Source: Caryophanales bacterium UBA6877 | GTDB lineage: Bacteria > Bacillota_I > Bacilli_A > RFN20 > CAG-826 | NCBI GenBank assembly: GCA_002451465.1 | Contig: DKCJ01000024.1 | Coordinates: forward strand, 21,578 to 85,577 | DNA length: 64,000 bases | Direction of reading: 5' to 3' | In this document: positions 24,966-37,400 of the stretch, piece after piece | Layout: every line of letters starts with the position of its first letter | How positions within the stretch are numbered: position 1 is the stretch's first letter | Notes under the pieces: model-generated | Databases searched by the model: none | What the model was told of the DNA's origin: nothing | What the model saw: only the letters and a program-made list of their open reading frames with translations | Program-made: the position numbers and the translations under genes

Positions 24966-25924
24966 TAACATTTCTTTATTAAATAAGTAAACATAAAATA
25001 TCCACCAAGCGCTAATACAACTGGTATTGCACATAAATATACAAATAGATTATTTTTGCTTACAAAGAAAATAATTAAAAAAGTGAGTATTAAAATAGTT
25101 AATACTACAAAATAAAGAATCATCATCTTTCTTATTTTTACAGCTTTCTTATTAACTGGTAATAATGATAAATCGATATCACTAGGTATAGTAATATTGT
25201 ATTTATAGTCGTTAATTAACTCTTCTTTACCAGCACTTAAATGAACTAAACCATAACCATACACTTTATAATTATTATTTAAACGATGATTAATTCCATT
25301 TTCCATAGTTTCAAAATCCGTATTAAATAAGGTATTTTCATTTATAAAACTTTTATATTCTTCTTCATCAAGCAAAGATAAAGAATCTTTAAAATATTTC
25401 ATAACTTTATTTATTTCAATAATGCCATCTTTATAATAAGAAAAATATTCTTTATTATAAAAAACATCATTATTTGTTAGATTTTGTGAACACATCTTTA
25501 AAAATTGTTCAAAAGAATATATCGCATCACGCACAAAACTTAAATAAATAAAGGTATTTTCGGCATCAAGAACAATATCGTGTTTATCAATTGTTTCGAT
25601 AATATTTAAAAATTCTCGTTCATTTAATTTAGAAGCGTAAATTTTTGCAAGCATTGAACCAACCAAAGCTCCAAGATCGTTTTCTTTAAGCGTTAAAGCG
25701 TATTCATATTCTCCAGCTGCTTGCTCATATGCTTGCTTATAATATAAATCTTTATAAGCAGCGCTTGTAGCTCTTTTAAATTCGTTTTGTAATTTATTTT
25801 CACCATCTGCTAAATAAATTAATTCGTGACATTTTTTGCATTTTACACAACCATTAGGAAGAATATCACGATTTTCATCAACTTCAAAAACTTCCTCACA
25901 TTTTGGACACATTATTTTTTTCAT
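24962..25924 (-). CDS. Zinc-ribbon protein with C-terminal membrane helices
   Basis: A 320-residue protein of unknown function. Residues 1-35 form a treble-clef-like zinc ribbon with CPKC (C6, C9) and CKKC (C29, C32). A helical middle (40-265) includes TPR-like pairs such as AYEQAAGEYEYALTLKENDLGA. Two hydrophobic helices near the C-terminus (about 268-315) anchor it in the membrane with the ribbon in the cytoplasm. It sits between rdgB (convergent) and tuf. Zinc-ribbon proteins with this build are common and poorly studied in Firmicutes. Confidence 0.6.
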   Translation of the reverse strand: MKKIMCPKCEEVFEVDENRDILPNGCVKCKKCHELIYLADGENKLQNEFKRATSAAYKDLYYKQAYEQAAGEYEYALTLKENDLGALVGSMLAKIYASKLNEREFLNIIETIDKHDIVLDAENTFIYLSFVRDAIYSFEQFLKMCSQNLTNNDVFYNKEYFSYYKDGIIEINKVMKYFKDSLSLLDEEEYKSFINENTLFNTDFETMENGINHRLNNNYKVYGYGLVHLSAGKEELINDYKYNITIPSDIDLSLLPVNKKAVKIRKMMILYFVVLTILILTFLIIFFVSKNNLFVYLCAIPVVLALGGYFMFTYLIKKCY

Positions 25925-25973
25925 GTTTATAATTTTAACTTAATAAGCTCTATTTTTAAATAGAGAGCATTAA

Positions 25974-25999
25974 AAAAAGCTCTTTTTCAAGAGCTTTTT
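25974..25999 (-). terminator. Terminator of tuf
   Basis: An 11-base-pair stem, AAAAAGCTCTT/AAGAGCTTTTT, with a TTTC loop, 16 bases past the tuf stop on the minus strand. Confidence 0.85.
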
Positions 26000-26015
26000 A
26001 ATCTTATTAGTTAAA

Positions 26016-27209
26016 CTATTTAAGAATTTCAGTAACTGTACCAGCACCAACTGTTCTACCACCTTCACGGATTGAGAATTTGGTACCTTTTTCAATTGCT
26101 ACTGGGTGAATTAACTCAACTTGGAAGTTGACGTTTTCACCTGGCATAACCATCTTTACATCTGGTGGTAAAGTAATTGTGCCAGTAATATCAGTAGTAT
26201 GGAAATAGAATTGTGGTCTATAGTTACTTAAGAAAGCAGTATGTCTTCCACCTTCTTCTTTCTTTAAGACGTAGACTTGGCAAGTAAATTTGCTATGTGG
26301 AGTAATACTTCCTGGTTTAGCAAGAACTTGTCCTCTTTCGACTTGTGATCTATCAACACCTCTTAATAAAGCACCAATATTATCACCAGCTTCAGCGAAA
26401 TCAAGAGTCTTACGGAACATTTCAAGAGAAGTAACGACAGTCTTGATGGTTGGTCTAATACCGACGATTTCACATTCATCGTTTGGTTTTAAAATACCTC
26501 TTTCAACACGGCCAGTAACAACTGTTCCACGACCAGTAATAGTTTCAACGTCTTCGATTGGCATTAAGAATGGTTTATCGTTATCACGGACTGGATCTGG
26601 TACATAAGTATCGATTGCATCCATTAATTCCATAACACTCTTTTCGTATTTTGGATCGCCTTGTAAAGCTTTAAGAGCACTACCTCTAATAATTGGAGTA
26701 GTATCTCCTGGATAACCATATTTATTTAATAAGTCTCTGACATCCATTTCGACTAAGTCGATTAATTCTGGATCATCAACCATATCGCATTTATTTAAAT
26801 AAACAACGATATATGGAACACCGACTTGTTTAGCAAGTAAGATGTGTTCACGAGTTTGAGGCATAACACCATCAGTAGCAGCAACAACTAAGATTGCAGC
26901 ATCCATTTGAGCTGCACCAGTAATCATGTTCTTGACATAGTCAGCGTGCCCTGGGCAATCAACGTGTGCATAGTGTCTTTTTTTAGTACTGTATTCAATG
27001 TGAGCAGTATTAATTGTAATACCTCTAGCTTTTTCTTCTGGAGCGGCATCGATTTGATCGTAGTTTTTAACTTCATCACCACCGATTAAGCCTTCCTTTT
27101 GTAAAACGTGAGTAATAGCAGCAGTAAGGGTTGTTTTACCATGGTCAACGTGGCCAATAGTACCAATATTCATATGGACCTTACTTCTATCAAATTTTTG
27201 TTTTGCCAT
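26016..27209 (-). CDS. tuf: Elongation factor Tu
   Basis: Delivers aminoacyl-tRNA to the ribosome. The 397 residues contain the G1 loop [16 protein letters not shown] (G3), NKCD (G4), and the two beta-barrel domains with [13 protein letters not shown] and the C-terminal [15 protein letters not shown]. Length and motifs are normal. A strong Shine-Dalgarno (AAAAAGGAG) and its own promoter (27251-27279) lie in the 122-base gap after fusA, so it can be expressed more strongly than the rest of the str operon. Confidence 0.99.
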   Translation of the reverse strand: MAKQKFDRSKVHMNIGTIGHVDHGKTTLTAAITHVLQKEGLIGGDEVKNYDQIDAAPEEKARGITINTAHIEYSTKKRHYAHVDCPGHADYVKNMITGAAQMDAAILVVAATDGVMPQTREHILLAKQVGVPYIVVYLNKCDMVDDPELIDLVEMDVRDLLNKYGYPGDTTPIIRGSALKALQGDPKYEKSVMELMDAIDTYVPDPVRDNDKPFLMPIEDVETITGRGTVVTGRVERGILKPNDECEIVGIRPTIKTVVTSLEMFRKTLDFAEAGDNIGALLRGVDRSQVERGQVLAKPGSITPHSKFTCQVYVLKKEEGGRHTAFLSNYRPQFYFHTTDITGTITLPPDVKMVMPGENVNFQVELIHPVAIEKGTKFSIREGGRTVGAGTVTEILK

Positions 27210-27250
27210 ATAATTTTTTTCTCCTTTTTATATGCATTAAGCATGTAATT

Positions 27251-27279
27251 ATTTTATATTAATTTATATTGCTATTCAA
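27251..27279 (-). promoter_or_regulatory. tuf promoter
   Basis: On the minus strand TTGAAT (27274-27279) and TAAAAT (27251-27256) with a 17-base spacer, 41 bases before the tuf ATG. Confidence 0.65.
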
Positions 27280-27331
27280 TAATCTTTTATCAAGAATAAG
27301 ATAACAATATAATTTAATTTATAAACTTAAA

Positions 27332-29416
27332 TTAAGCCTTGATTCCATTCTTTTTAACAATTTCATCTTGAATAAACTTTGGAGTTTCTCCAAATTTTTC
27401 AAATTCCATTGTGAATGATCCACGACCTTGAGTGAAACTACGTAAGCTTGTAACATAACCAAACATTTCTGAAAGTGGTACTTCAGCTTCAACAATCTTA
27501 GCATTTCCACGTTGTGATTCACCAGTCATATTACCTCTTCTACGAGAAATATCACCGATAACATCGCCATAATATTGTTCTGGAACTGTAACTTCAACCT
27601 TCATAATAGGTTCAAGAAGTACAGGATCACATTTAACTGCGGCTTGTTTAAGGGCTAAAGAAGCAGCAATCTTATAAGCAGCTTCACTACTATCAACATC
27701 GTGATAACTACCATCAAATAATGTAGCTTTAACATCAATTACTGGATAACCAGCAATTAAGCCTCTAGTCATAGCATCAACAAGACCATCTTGGGTTGGT
27801 TTAATATATTCTTTTGGAACACTACCACCAACGATTCCATTAACGAATTCAAATCCTTTGCCTTCATTTGGTTCAAATCTAATCCAAACGTGACCATATT
27901 GTCCACGACCACCAGATTGTTTAATATATTTACCTTCACAATCAGCAGCTCTACGGATAGTTTCACGATAACCGACTTGAGGTTTACCAACATCAACTTG
28001 AACATTGAATTCTCTTCTTAAACGGTCAACGATAATATCAAGATGTAATTCACCAACACCAGCAATAATGGTTTGACCACTATCAGGATCGGTATGAACT
28101 TTGAAAGTTGGGTCTTCTTCAGCAAGCTTCATTAAAGCAATACCCATCTTTTCTTGATCGGCTTTAGTCTTTGGTTCAATAGCTTCTTCAATAACAGGTT
28201 CTGGGAATTCCATCTTTTCAAGAGTAACATCAATTGATGTATCGCAAAGAGTTTCACCAGTAGTAGTATTTTTTAAACCAATGACAGCACCAATATCTCC
28301 TGCATGTAATTCATCAACTTCTTGACGATGATTTGCATGCATTAAAACTAAACGAGCAATACGTTCATTTTGACCTTTGTTGCTATTATAAACATAGCTT
28401 CCACTCTTTAATACACCAGAATAGATTCTAACATAAGCAAGTCTACCAACAAATGGATCGGTAGCAATCTTGAATGCTAAAGCAACAAGAGGTTGATTAT
28501 CATCTGGAATACAAGTATATTCTTTACCTGTTTTTTCGTCTGTTCCTTTAGCAGGAGCGATTTCAAGTGGTGATGGTAAATAATCAACAACACCATCAAG
28601 TAATTTTTGAATACCTTTATTTTTATATGCACTACCACAGAAAACAGGATAGAACTTTTCAGCTAAAACAGCTTTTTTAATAACAGCTTTAATTTCTTCG
28701 ACGGATGGTTCTTTTCCTTCAAGAACTTCTTCCATTAAATTATCATCAAAACCAGCTAAATCTTCGAGTAATTCTTCTCTTAAAGCCTTACATTTTTCAA
28801 CATATTCTTCTGGAATTGGAACAAGTTTTGGATCTTCATGTTCAGCACAACCTGTATAATCCCAAGCTTCCATTTTAACAAGATCAATAACACCACGAAG
28901 GGTATCACTAATACCAATTGGATATTGAACAGCTTTTGCATTTGCGCCTAATTTTTCTTTTAAAGAAGCGACACACATATCAAAATCTGCACCAATAGCA
29001 TCGAGTTTATTAACGAAAACAATTCTTGGGACACCATATTTACTACCTTGTCTCCAAACTGTTTCGGTTTGTGGTTCAACACCGTTTTTACCATCAAGAA
29101 CAGTAATAGCACCATCAAGAACTCTTAAAGATCTTTCAACTTCAACTGTAAAATCGACGTGCCCTGGAGTATCGATAATATTAATACGATTACCTTTCCA
29201 AAAACAAGTTGTTGCAGCACTAGTAATTGTAATACCTCTTTCTTGTTCTTGAACCATGAAGTCCATTGTAGCAGCGCCATCGTGAACTTCGCCAATTTTG
29301 TGAATTTTACCTGTGAAATAAAGAATTCTTTCAGTGGTTGTTGTCTTACCAGCATCAATGTGGGCCATGATACCGATATTACGAGTATGCTTTAAATCAA
29401 ATTCTCTTCCGGCCAT
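27332..29416 (-). CDS. fusA: Elongation factor G
   Basis: The translocase of the ribosome and, with RRF, a recycling factor. The 694-residue protein has the GTPase motifs [21 protein letters not shown] and NKLD, followed by domains II-V including [14 protein letters not shown] in domain IV and RRRGNMTG in domain V. It lies 15 bases after rpsG as in most bacteria. No sign of a duplicate or specialised paralogue. Confidence 0.99.
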   Translation of the reverse strand: MAGREFDLKHTRNIGIMAHIDAGKTTTTERILYFTGKIHKIGEVHDGAATMDFMVQEQERGITITSAATTCFWKGNRINIIDTPGHVDFTVEVERSLRVLDGAITVLDGKNGVEPQTETVWRQGSKYGVPRIVFVNKLDAIGADFDMCVASLKEKLGANAKAVQYPIGISDTLRGVIDLVKMEAWDYTGCAEHEDPKLVPIPEEYVEKCKALREELLEDLAGFDDNLMEEVLEGKEPSVEEIKAVIKKAVLAEKFYPVFCGSAYKNKGIQKLLDGVVDYLPSPLEIAPAKGTDEKTGKEYTCIPDDNQPLVALAFKIATDPFVGRLAYVRIYSGVLKSGSYVYNSNKGQNERIARLVLMHANHRQEVDELHAGDIGAVIGLKNTTTGETLCDTSIDVTLEKMEFPEPVIEEAIEPKTKADQEKMGIALMKLAEEDPTFKVHTDPDSGQTIIAGVGELHLDIIVDRLRREFNVQVDVGKPQVGYRETIRRAADCEGKYIKQSGGRGQYGHVWIRFEPNEGKGFEFVNGIVGGSVPKEYIKPTQDGLVDAMTRGLIAGYPVIDVKATLFDGSYHDVDSSEAAYKIAASLALKQAAVKCDPVLLEPIMKVEVTVPEQYYGDVIGDISRRRGNMTGESQRGNAKIVEAEVPLSEMFGYVTSLRSFTQGRGSFTMEFEKFGETPKFIQDEIVKKNGIKA

Positions 29417-29431
29417 ACTTTATTCTCCCAA

Positions 29432-29902
29432 TTACCACTTATAATGTGCATAAGCTTTATTAGCTTCTGCCATTCTAATGGTATCATCCTTCTTCTTAAC
29501 ACTAGCGCCAGTTTTATTAGCGGCATCAATAATTTCATTAGCTAACTTTTCTTTCATGGATTTTTCTTTTCTTAATCTTGAATAATTAACTAACCATCTT
29601 AAACCTAAAGTAACTTGACGTTCTTTTGAAACTTCAGTTGGAACTTGATAGTTTGCAGCGCCAATACGTTTAGCTTTTAATTCAACTTCTGGCATGATGT
29701 TATTAATTGCAGTAGCAAAAACATCATATGCAGGTTTTTTGGTTTTTTCTTCTATAAGGTTAAAAGCACCATATAAAATTTCTTCAGCAGTTCCTTTTTT
29801 ACCATCAACCATAATTTTATTAATTAATCTAGTGACTAATTTTGAATTATAAATTGGATCTGGTAAAACATCACGTTTACTTACACTACCTTTTCTTGGC
29901 AT
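29432..29902 (-). CDS. rpsG: 30S ribosomal protein S7
   Basis: Primary assembly protein of the 30S head, contacting 16S rRNA and E-site tRNA. The 156 residues are the usual length: [16 protein letters not shown] start, then [19 protein letters not shown]-type loop ([15 protein letters not shown]) and the C-terminal [13 protein letters not shown]. It lies 3 bases downstream of rpsL. Confidence 0.99.
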   Translation of the reverse strand: MPRKGSVSKRDVLPDPIYNSKLVTRLINKIMVDGKKGTAEEILYGAFNLIEEKTKKPAYDVFATAINNIMPEVELKAKRIGAANYQVPTEVSKERQVTLGLRWLVNYSRLRKEKSMKEKLANEIIDAANKTGASVKKKDDTIRMAEANKAYAHYKW

Positions 29903-29905
29903 AAA

Positions 29906-30325
29906 CTAGTTCTCCTTCTTTGGTTTTTTAGTACCATATAAAGAACGACCTTGTCTACGAGCTTCAATACCTGCGCAATCAAGACATCCTCTAATAATGT
30001 GGTAACGAACACCTGGTAAATCCTTAACTCTGCCACCACGAATCATGACAGTACTGTGTTCTTGTAAATTGTGTCCTTCACCACCAATATAAGCGGTGAC
30101 TTCATAACCATTACTTAACTTAACACGAGCATATTTACGTAAAGCTGAGTTTGGTTTCTTAGGGGTCATTGTACCGACACGAGTACAAACACCTCTCTTT
30201 TGAGCACTATTTTGATTTGTTTCACGTTTTTGAAGTGAATTGAATCTTTTTAAAAGTGCTGGTGCCTTAGATTTAAAGACAGGACTTTTTCTGCCTTCTC
30301 TAACTAATTGATTAATAGTTGGCAT
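29906..30325 (-). CDS. rpsL: 30S ribosomal protein S12
   Basis: Decoding-centre protein. The 139 residues include [24 protein letters not shown] loop (key KPNSALRK) and [17 protein letters not shown]. The residues whose mutation gives streptomycin resistance are wild type here (Lys in PKKPNS, Lys in RVKDLPG). First gene of the str operon, with its own promoter; the L7Ae-family gene found between rpoC and rpsL in Bacillus is absent. Confidence 0.99.
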   Translation of the reverse strand: MPTINQLVREGRKSPVFKSKAPALLKRFNSLQKRETNQNSAQKRGVCTRVGTMTPKKPNSALRKYARVKLSNGYEVTAYIGGEGHNLQEHSTVMIRGGRVKDLPGVRYHIIRGCLDCAGIEARRQGRSLYGTKKPKKEN

Positions 30326-30344
30326 TACTTTTCTCCTTTTTCTA

Positions 30345-30367
30345 ATTTAATACACACAATTCCCGGT
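30345..30367 (-). promoter_or_regulatory. Leader hairpin before rpsL
   Basis: On the minus strand ATACAC and GTGTAT arms flank CGGGAATT-type loop sequence in the untranslated leader, ending about 20 bases before the rpsL ATG. It may be a control structure, but no known family is recognised. Confidence 0.3.
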
Positions 30368-30414
30368 GTATCTACATGAACGATTAAAAAATTGCTTTTT
30401 CAATCAGCCTTAAT

Positions 30415-30444
30415 ATCATACAAAAATTCATATGATTAAGTCAA
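30415..30444 (-). promoter_or_regulatory. Promoter of the str operon (rpsL-rpsG-fusA)
   Basis: On the minus strand TTGACT (30439-30444) and TATGAT (30415-30420) with an 18-base spacer, leaving an untranslated leader of roughly 80 bases. Confidence 0.65.
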
Positions 30445-30505
30445 CAAAAATTTATATTTTTATGTCAACAATATCAGGTGAACCATAATTAAACAAAATC
30501 ATAAT

Positions 30506-30532
30506 AAAAACCTAGGCTTTTGCCTAGGTTTT
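30506..30532 (-). terminator. Terminator of the rpoBC transcript
   Basis: A CCTAGGC/GCCTAGG stem with a four-T loop and A/T tails directly after the rpoC stop. Confidence 0.85.
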
Positions 30533-30535
30533 AAT

Positions 30536-33500
30536 TTATTTTGCACTGTTTTGATATTCAGGAGTTTCTTCAGTCATTAAACTTTCTTCATCACGATATT
30601 GAGCATTATCATCATCTAATGAGTGTTCACTATCATGAATTCCAATATATTGTTTTTTGACTTCTTTCATAGTATCTAAAACATCAAACTTAGATAATAT
30701 AGCTCTTTCTTCAGCTTCACTCTTTAAGCCATTACCAGCTGGAATAAGTTTACCAGTGATAACATTTTCCTTAAGACCATGTAGAGGATCGGTTTTACCC
30801 TTAATTGCAGCATCTGTAAGAACACGAGTTGTTTCTTGGAATGAAGCAGCACTTAAGAAGCTATCAGTTTCAAGAGCAGCTTTTGTAATACCTAAGATAA
30901 GTGGTTGAGCAACTGCTGGACGTTTTCCTTCTAATAAGACGCTTTCATTTGCTTCATTGAAAGCAGTGATAGAAACACGAGTTCCAGTAATCAAATTGGT
31001 ATCACCTTTATCAATAACGAGAAGTTTACGTAACATTTGTCTAACAATAACTTCAATGTGCTTATCGGAAATTCCAATACCTTGGCTACGATAAACTTTT
31101 TGAACTTCTTTAATAATATATTGTTGAACGTGTGAAACATCACTAACTTCAAGTAAGTTATTAGGTTTAATAGCACCTTCAGTTAACATGTCACCATTCA
31201 TGACATGATCGCCTTTTTTGACTCTTAAACGAGCACCAAATCGGGTTTCATAATCTTTTTCTTCTAAATCATTTTGAATGGTAATCTTATAGATACCATT
31301 AGATTCGGTAATATCTTTAACAACACCAGAAATTTCAGAGATTGTAGCTTCACCTTTAGGTGTACGAGCTTCGAAAAGTTCTTGAACACGTGGAAGACCT
31401 TGAGTAATATCGCCACCAGCAACACCACCAGAGTGGAATGTACGCATGGTTAATTGAGTACCAGGTTCACCAATTGATTGAGCAGCCATAATACCAACTG
31501 CTTGACCAACTTCAACAACTTTACCAGTTGCAAGGTTACGACCATAACAATGTACACAAACACCATCTTTAGTTTGACAACCAAATAAAGATCTAATCTC
31601 AACTTCTTTAATACCAGCATCAACAATCTTTTTAGCTAAGATTTCATCAATCATGGTATTTCCTTGAACGATAACTTCACCAGTTTTTGGATCTATAACA
31701 TCATGACATGCAAATCTACCAACTAATCTATCATAGAGAGAAACAATTAAGCTATTTTGAGTTGTATCATAAATATCTTTAACAATTGTTCCATGATCTG
31801 TATGACAATCTTCTTCTCTAATAATAACGTCTTGAGAGACATCTACTAAACGACGAGTTAAATAACCTGAGTCAGCTGTTTTTAAAGCAGTATCAGCACC
31901 ACCTTTACGAGCACCATGGGTACCAGTAAAGAATTCAGCAACGTTAAGACCTTCACGGAAACAAGATTTAACAGGAATTTCAATAGTTTCACCAGATGTA
32001 GAACCCATAAGTCCACGCATACCCATTAATTGAGTGAAGTTAGATTTACTACCACGAGCACCACTATCACTCATAATAAAGAGTGGATTATGTTTATCTT
32101 TATTTAAAGTTTCTGCAACTTGATCAGCAATCTTATTTGTACATTTTGTCCAAATATTAACAACTTGATTATGTCTTTCTTTATCAGTTAAATAACCTTT
32201 ACGATATAAGTTTTCAACAACATCTACTTCTTTATCAGATTCATTAACGATTTCTTTTTTACCACCGAGAACATTAATATCACTAATTGCAATAGTTAAT
32301 CCGCTAACAGTAGAAAATCTGAAACCATTATCCTTTAATTTATCAAGAATAGCACTTGTTTTTTGAGTTCCATATCTATGGAATACTTCATCAATAATGT
32401 TAGTAATATCCTTTTTCTTTGTTGGTTGATTTAATGGTAAGTTTTTAATATATGTTTCAATATCAGTACCTTTTTTAACAAAGAATCTTGTTTGATCACT
32501 CTTTAAATTTTCAACACCAGTAGTGTTTAAATATGGGAAATCAGCTGGGAAAATTAAGTTAAAAATAATCTTACCAACAGTTGTAATTAAATATCCATCT
32601 AACATTTCTTTAGTAAAGCCGGTCTTTTTAACTTCTTTACCAGGAATTGCAATACGAGTATGTAAGTGAATCTTCTTTAAATCATAACATTTATAAACTT
32701 CGTTAATATCTTTAAAGACTTTACCTTCCATTTTACTATAAGCAACATACTTATCAGCCATTTCATCATCGCCTAAATCACGATATTTCTTAGCTTCATT
32801 TAAGAAATCTTTAGCGGCTTCTTCAATAGTTAAATAATAGTTACCGATAAGAATATCTTGAGATGGAGTAACAATTGGTTTTCCATCTTTTGGTGCAAGA
32901 ATGTTATTACTTGCAAGCATAAGGTGTAAAGCTTCTTCTTGAGCAGCTTTAGAAATTGGAAGGTGAACAGCCATTTGGTCACCATCAAAGTCTGCGTTAA
33001 ATCCAGTACAAACAAGAGGGTGTAAACGAATTGCTCTTCCATCAACTAATATTGGTTGGAAAGCTTGAATACCTAATCTATGAAGGGTAGGAGCACGGTT
33101 AAGTAATACTGGGTGTTGTGAAATAATTTTTTCAACAACATCATAAACATCTTCATCTTTAGCATCAATTTTCTTATCAGCTTGACGATGTAATGTGCAT
33201 TTTCCTTCTTTAATTAAAATCGCAGCAATAAATGGTCTAAGTAAATTAATTGCCATTTCACGTGGAAGACCGCATTGATACATTTTTAAACTTGGACCAA
33301 TAGCAATAACACTACGACCACTATAATCAACACGTTTTCCAAGTAAATTTTGTCTAAATCTACCTTGTTTTCCTTTTAAGCTTCCACTTAAAGATTTTAA
33401 TGGTCTACCTGATGAATTAGTGACAGGTTTTCCAGTTCTACGACCATTATCAATTAAAGCATCGACAGCTTCTTGAACCATACGTTTTTCGTTCATCAAA

Positions 33501-34483
33501 ATAACATATGGAGCATTAAGTTCAATAAGTTTCTTTAAACGGTTATTACGGGAAATAAGACGTCTATATAATTCATTTAAATCACTTGCGGCAAATCTAC
33601 CACCATCAAGTTGTAACATAGGTCTTAAATCTGGTGGAATGACTGGAAGAGCATCTAAAATCATCCATTCAGGCTTATTTTTAGATTTAATAAATGCATC
33701 TAATACTTCAAGACGTTTAGTTAATTTAGTGAGTTTTTGGCCTTTAGCGCCTTTAATATCACCACTAACTTTATCAAATTCAGCTTGAAGATCAACTTCT
33801 TGAAGTAATTTTTTAATAGCTTCCGCACCTTCTCCAAATGTTGCACCAGTTTGTTGTTCAATAAAATCTGCACAACCAAAGAAATCAAATGGTTCCATAA
33901 GATTTTCAAGGTGAGCAAGAAGATTATTTGCAGTTGCATATTCTGGAGATTCTTTTTTGCCTTCGCTTTCTAATTTTTCTTGAATTTCTTTAATACAGGC
34001 AATAAAAGCACTACGTCCTTCTTGGTCATCTAAATATTGTTTATAAAACAAGCTTTTAGATGTGCCTGGATTCATACAAACGTGGGCAGTAAAATAAACA
34101 ATTTCTTCAAGTTGTTTTGGTGGAATATCTAAAACGAGTCCCATTCTTGAAGGAATACCCTTTAAATACCAAATATGTGAACATGGGGTTGCAAGTTCAA
34201 TATGACCCATACGTTCTCTACGTACTTCTTTTGAAATAACTTCAACGCCACATTTTTCACAAACAACACCAGCATATCTTATTTTCTTATATTTTCCACA
34301 ATGACATTCATAATCTTTAGAAGGACCAAAAATTCTTTCGCAAAATAAACCATCCATTTCAGGTTTTTGAGAACGATAGTTTATTGTTTCTGGTTTTTTA
34401 ACTTCACCATGACTCCATTCACGGATTTTTTCAGGGGAAGCAAGTCCGACTTTTATACTAGCTAAATTATTTACATCAAACAT
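30536..34483 (-). CDS. rpoC: RNA polymerase subunit beta'
   Basis: Largest catalytic subunit of RNA polymerase. The 1315-residue protein has the N-terminal zinc ribbon ([11 protein letters not shown] then CEKCG), the active-site loop [14 protein letters not shown] with three catalytic Asp residues, the bridge helix and trigger loop ([22 protein letters not shown]) and the second zinc site ([15 protein letters not shown]). It has the shorter Firmicutes form, without large lineage insertions. It is 12 bases downstream of rpoB. Confidence 0.99.
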   Translation of the reverse strand: MFDVNNLASIKVGLASPEKIREWSHGEVKKPETINYRSQKPEMDGLFCERIFGPSKDYECHCGKYKKIRYAGVVCEKCGVEVISKEVRRERMGHIELATPCSHIWYLKGIPSRMGLVLDIPPKQLEEIVYFTAHVCMNPGTSKSLFYKQYLDDQEGRSAFIACIKEIQEKLESEGKKESPEYATANNLLAHLENLMEPFDFFGCADFIEQQTGATFGEGAEAIKKLLQEVDLQAEFDKVSGDIKGAKGQKLTKLTKRLEVLDAFIKSKNKPEWMILDALPVIPPDLRPMLQLDGGRFAASDLNELYRRLISRNNRLKKLIELNAPYVILMNEKRMVQEAVDALIDNGRRTGKPVTNSSGRPLKSLSGSLKGKQGRFRQNLLGKRVDYSGRSVIAIGPSLKMYQCGLPREMAINLLRPFIAAILIKEGKCTLHRQADKKIDAKDEDVYDVVEKIISQHPVLLNRAPTLHRLGIQAFQPILVDGRAIRLHPLVCTGFNADFDGDQMAVHLPISKAAQEEALHLMLASNNILAPKDGKPIVTPSQDILIGNYYLTIEEAAKDFLNEAKKYRDLGDDEMADKYVAYSKMEGKVFKDINEVYKCYDLKKIHLHTRIAIPGKEVKKTGFTKEMLDGYLITTVGKIIFNLIFPADFPYLNTTGVENLKSDQTRFFVKKGTDIETYIKNLPLNQPTKKKDITNIIDEVFHRYGTQKTSAILDKLKDNGFRFSTVSGLTIAISDINVLGGKKEIVNESDKEVDVVENLYRKGYLTDKERHNQVVNIWTKCTNKIADQVAETLNKDKHNPLFIMSDSGARGSKSNFTQLMGMRGLMGSTSGETIEIPVKSCFREGLNVAEFFTGTHGARKGGADTALKTADSGYLTRRLVDVSQDVIIREEDCHTDHGTIVKDIYDTTQNSLIVSLYDRLVGRFACHDVIDPKTGEVIVQGNTMIDEILAKKIVDAGIKEVEIRSLFGCQTKDGVCVHCYGRNLATGKVVEVGQAVGIMAAQSIGEPGTQLTMRTFHSGGVAGGDITQGLPRVQELFEARTPKGEATISEISGVVKDITESNGIYKITIQNDLEEKDYETRFGARLRVKKGDHVMNGDMLTEGAIKPNNLLEVSDVSHVQQYIIKEVQKVYRSQGIGISDKHIEVIVRQMLRKLLVIDKGDTNLITGTRVSITAFNEANESVLLEGKRPAVAQPLILGITKAALETDSFLSAASFQETTRVLTDAAIKGKTDPLHGLKENVITGKLIPAGNGLKSEAEERAILSKFDVLDTMKEVKKQYIGIHDSEHSLDDDNAQYRDEESLMTEETPEYQNSAK

Positions 34484-34495
34484 GACAATTTCCTC

Positions 34496-37400
34496 CTATT
34501 CCATCATCTCTTTGACAACTTCTTCATCACTACTATCGATTTTTTGATCATTAGATTCTTCATCTTCTTCATCTTCATCGGCAGGAGTATTACTTGTTTG
34601 TCCTAAATTACGGATGGAACGTAATGAACGTTGTTCTTCTTTTTGAGATTGTCTTGCTAAAACATCCATATCGATAATCTTGCCTTCTTTATCTCTAAGT
34701 TCAACATTCATTGATAAGCCCATAAGTTCTTTGGTGAAAACTTTGAATGCTTCTGGAATTGATGGTTTTGGTAAAGGTTGACCTTTAATAATTGCTTCAT
34801 AAGTTCTTCTTCTACCAACTCTATCATCTGATTTAATGGTCATCATTTCTTGTAATGTATAAGCAGCACCATAAGCTTCAAGTGCCCAAACTTCCATTTC
34901 ACCAAATCTTTGACCACCATTTTGTGCTTTACCACCTAAAGGTTGTTGAGTAACCATTGCATATGGTCCAGTAGCACGAGCATGTAATTTATCATCAACC
35001 ATGTGAACGAGTTTTATCATGTACATAACACCAACATTAATACGGCTATCAAATCTTTCACCTGTTCTACCATCAATTAAGGTATATTTACCATCTTTTG
35101 GCATCTTAGCGTCATTCATCATTTCGAGAATTTCTTCGTTAGAAATACCATCAAAAACTGGGGTAGCAACTTTTAATCCGCCAAGTTTCTTACAAGCCAT
35201 ACCTAAATGGACTTCAAGAACTTGACCAATATTCATACGTGAAGGAACACCTTGTGGGTTAAGTAAAATGTCAACAGGAGTGCCATCTGGTAAAAATGGC
35301 ATATCACAAGCTGGTAAAATCTTTGAAATAACACCCTTATTACCATGACGACCTGACATCTTATCACCTTCACTGATTTTTCTCTTTTGAACGATATAAA
35401 CTCTAACCTTCATATTAACATCAGGTGGAAGTTCATCGCCAGCTTCACGAGTGAAGATTTTAACATCTAATACAGTACCAGCGCCACCATGTGGAACACG
35501 GAGTGAGGTATCTTTTCCATCTTTTGATTTATCACCAAAAATTGCATCTAATAATTTTTGGTCTGGAGAAGGTTCACTAGCTCCTCTTGGAGTTACTTTA
35601 CCAACAAGAATATCGTTTTCTTTAACATCAGTACCAACTAAAACAATACCTCTTGAATCTAAGTGAGCTCTTGCTTCAATTCCAGTATTTGGAACATCAG
35701 GAGTAATGATTTCTTCACCATTTTTAGTATTACGGCTTTCAACTTCATAAGATTCGATGTGTAAAGTTGTATAAACATCATCTTTTACAAGTCTATCAGA
35801 CATAATAACAGCATCTTCGTAGTTATAACCTTCAAATGTCATAAAGGCAATTGTAACGTTTTGTCCTAAGGCTAAATCGCCGTTTTCCATACTTGGACCA
35901 TCAGCAATGATTTGACCTTTTTTAACTTTATCACCTTTTTTAACAATTGATGTTTGATTAATACATGTACCTTGGTTACTACCTTCAAATTTAGTTAAGG
36001 TATATGTTCTTTCGCCTTCTTTTTCGTGAACTTTAATAGTTTTAGAATCGGTATAAGTAACTGTTCCATCATTAACAGCAATTAAAGCTAATCCGCAATC
36101 ATGAGCAATAGTATGTTCAAGACCTGTTCCAACATAAGGAGCATGTGGTCTTAAAAGTGGTAATGCTTGACGTTGCATGTTAGCACCCATAAGTGCACGA
36201 GTATTATCATCGTTTTCAAGGAATGGAATACAAGCAGCAGCCACAGAAACAATTTGCATTGGCGATTCATCAATATAATCAACATCTTGTCTTTCAGCTA
36301 AAACGTTTTTACCATTGAAACGAGCAACGATTTTATCATTACTAAGTTCATCACCTTGAATATCATCTTTAGTTGCTTGAGCAATAACATGGTTATTTTC
36401 TTCATCAGCTGAAAGATAAACTGTTTCATCTAAAATTTTTCCAGTTTTCTTATCAATTAAACGATAAGGAGTTTTAATAAATCCGTATTTATCAATCTTA
36501 GCATAAGTAGCTAAGTTATTAATTAAACCAATATTTTGACCTTCAGGAGTTTCAATAGGACAAATACGACCATAGTGAGTAAAGTGAACATCACGAACTT
36601 CCATACTTGCTCTATCACGTGTTAAACCACCTGGACCTAAAGCACTAATTCTACGCTTATTAGCAAGTTCAGCAAGAGGGTTAGTTTGATCCATAAATTG
36701 TGATAATTGAGATGATGCAAAGAACTCTCTAATTGCGCTATTAACAGGTCTAACATTAATTAATGATGAAGGTGTCAATTCTTGAATATCAACGGCTGAA
36801 GTTGATAACAATCTCGATTGAACGTTCTTGGTCATTTTTGCTAAACCAGTTCTAAATTGGTTTTGAATAAGTTCACCGACTGAACGAATTCTACGGTTAC
36901 TTAAATGATCAATATCATCAGTATCGCCAAAACCATCCATTAAATTCATAAAATATGAGAAAATAGCAATAAAATCACTAACAGTAACACAATGAAGTGT
37001 TTCATTTAAATTTGTACCAATGATATTTGCAACTTTTTCACGTTTTTCATCAACATAAACTTTAACTATATTAACAAAGCATTTATCTCTTCCTGAACCA
37101 TCAAATTTTGGATTGATTGGGAAGTTAAATGTTGCAGCACCTTTTTCAAAAAATTCTTCATTTTGTAATTCATCAACAATCTCTTTTGTTAATAAGGTAC
37201 CTTTTTTATATTTAAGTTCACCATCAGCATCAAATAAATTTTCAGCTAAAATTCTTCCAGGTAAACGGTTATAAATACCTAATTTTTTAGAATATTTAAA
37301 TCTACCAGCAACTCCTAAATCATAACGAGCTGGATCAAAGAATTTTTGTTGGAAAGAATCGACACCACCTTTTTCGGTATATGGTTCGCCTGGTTTTAAT

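Noticed and set aside
27769..29395. Open frames of 70-80 residues on both strands inside fusA.
   Set aside because: They overlap a conserved essential gene in other frames, have no ribosome sites and resemble no protein.
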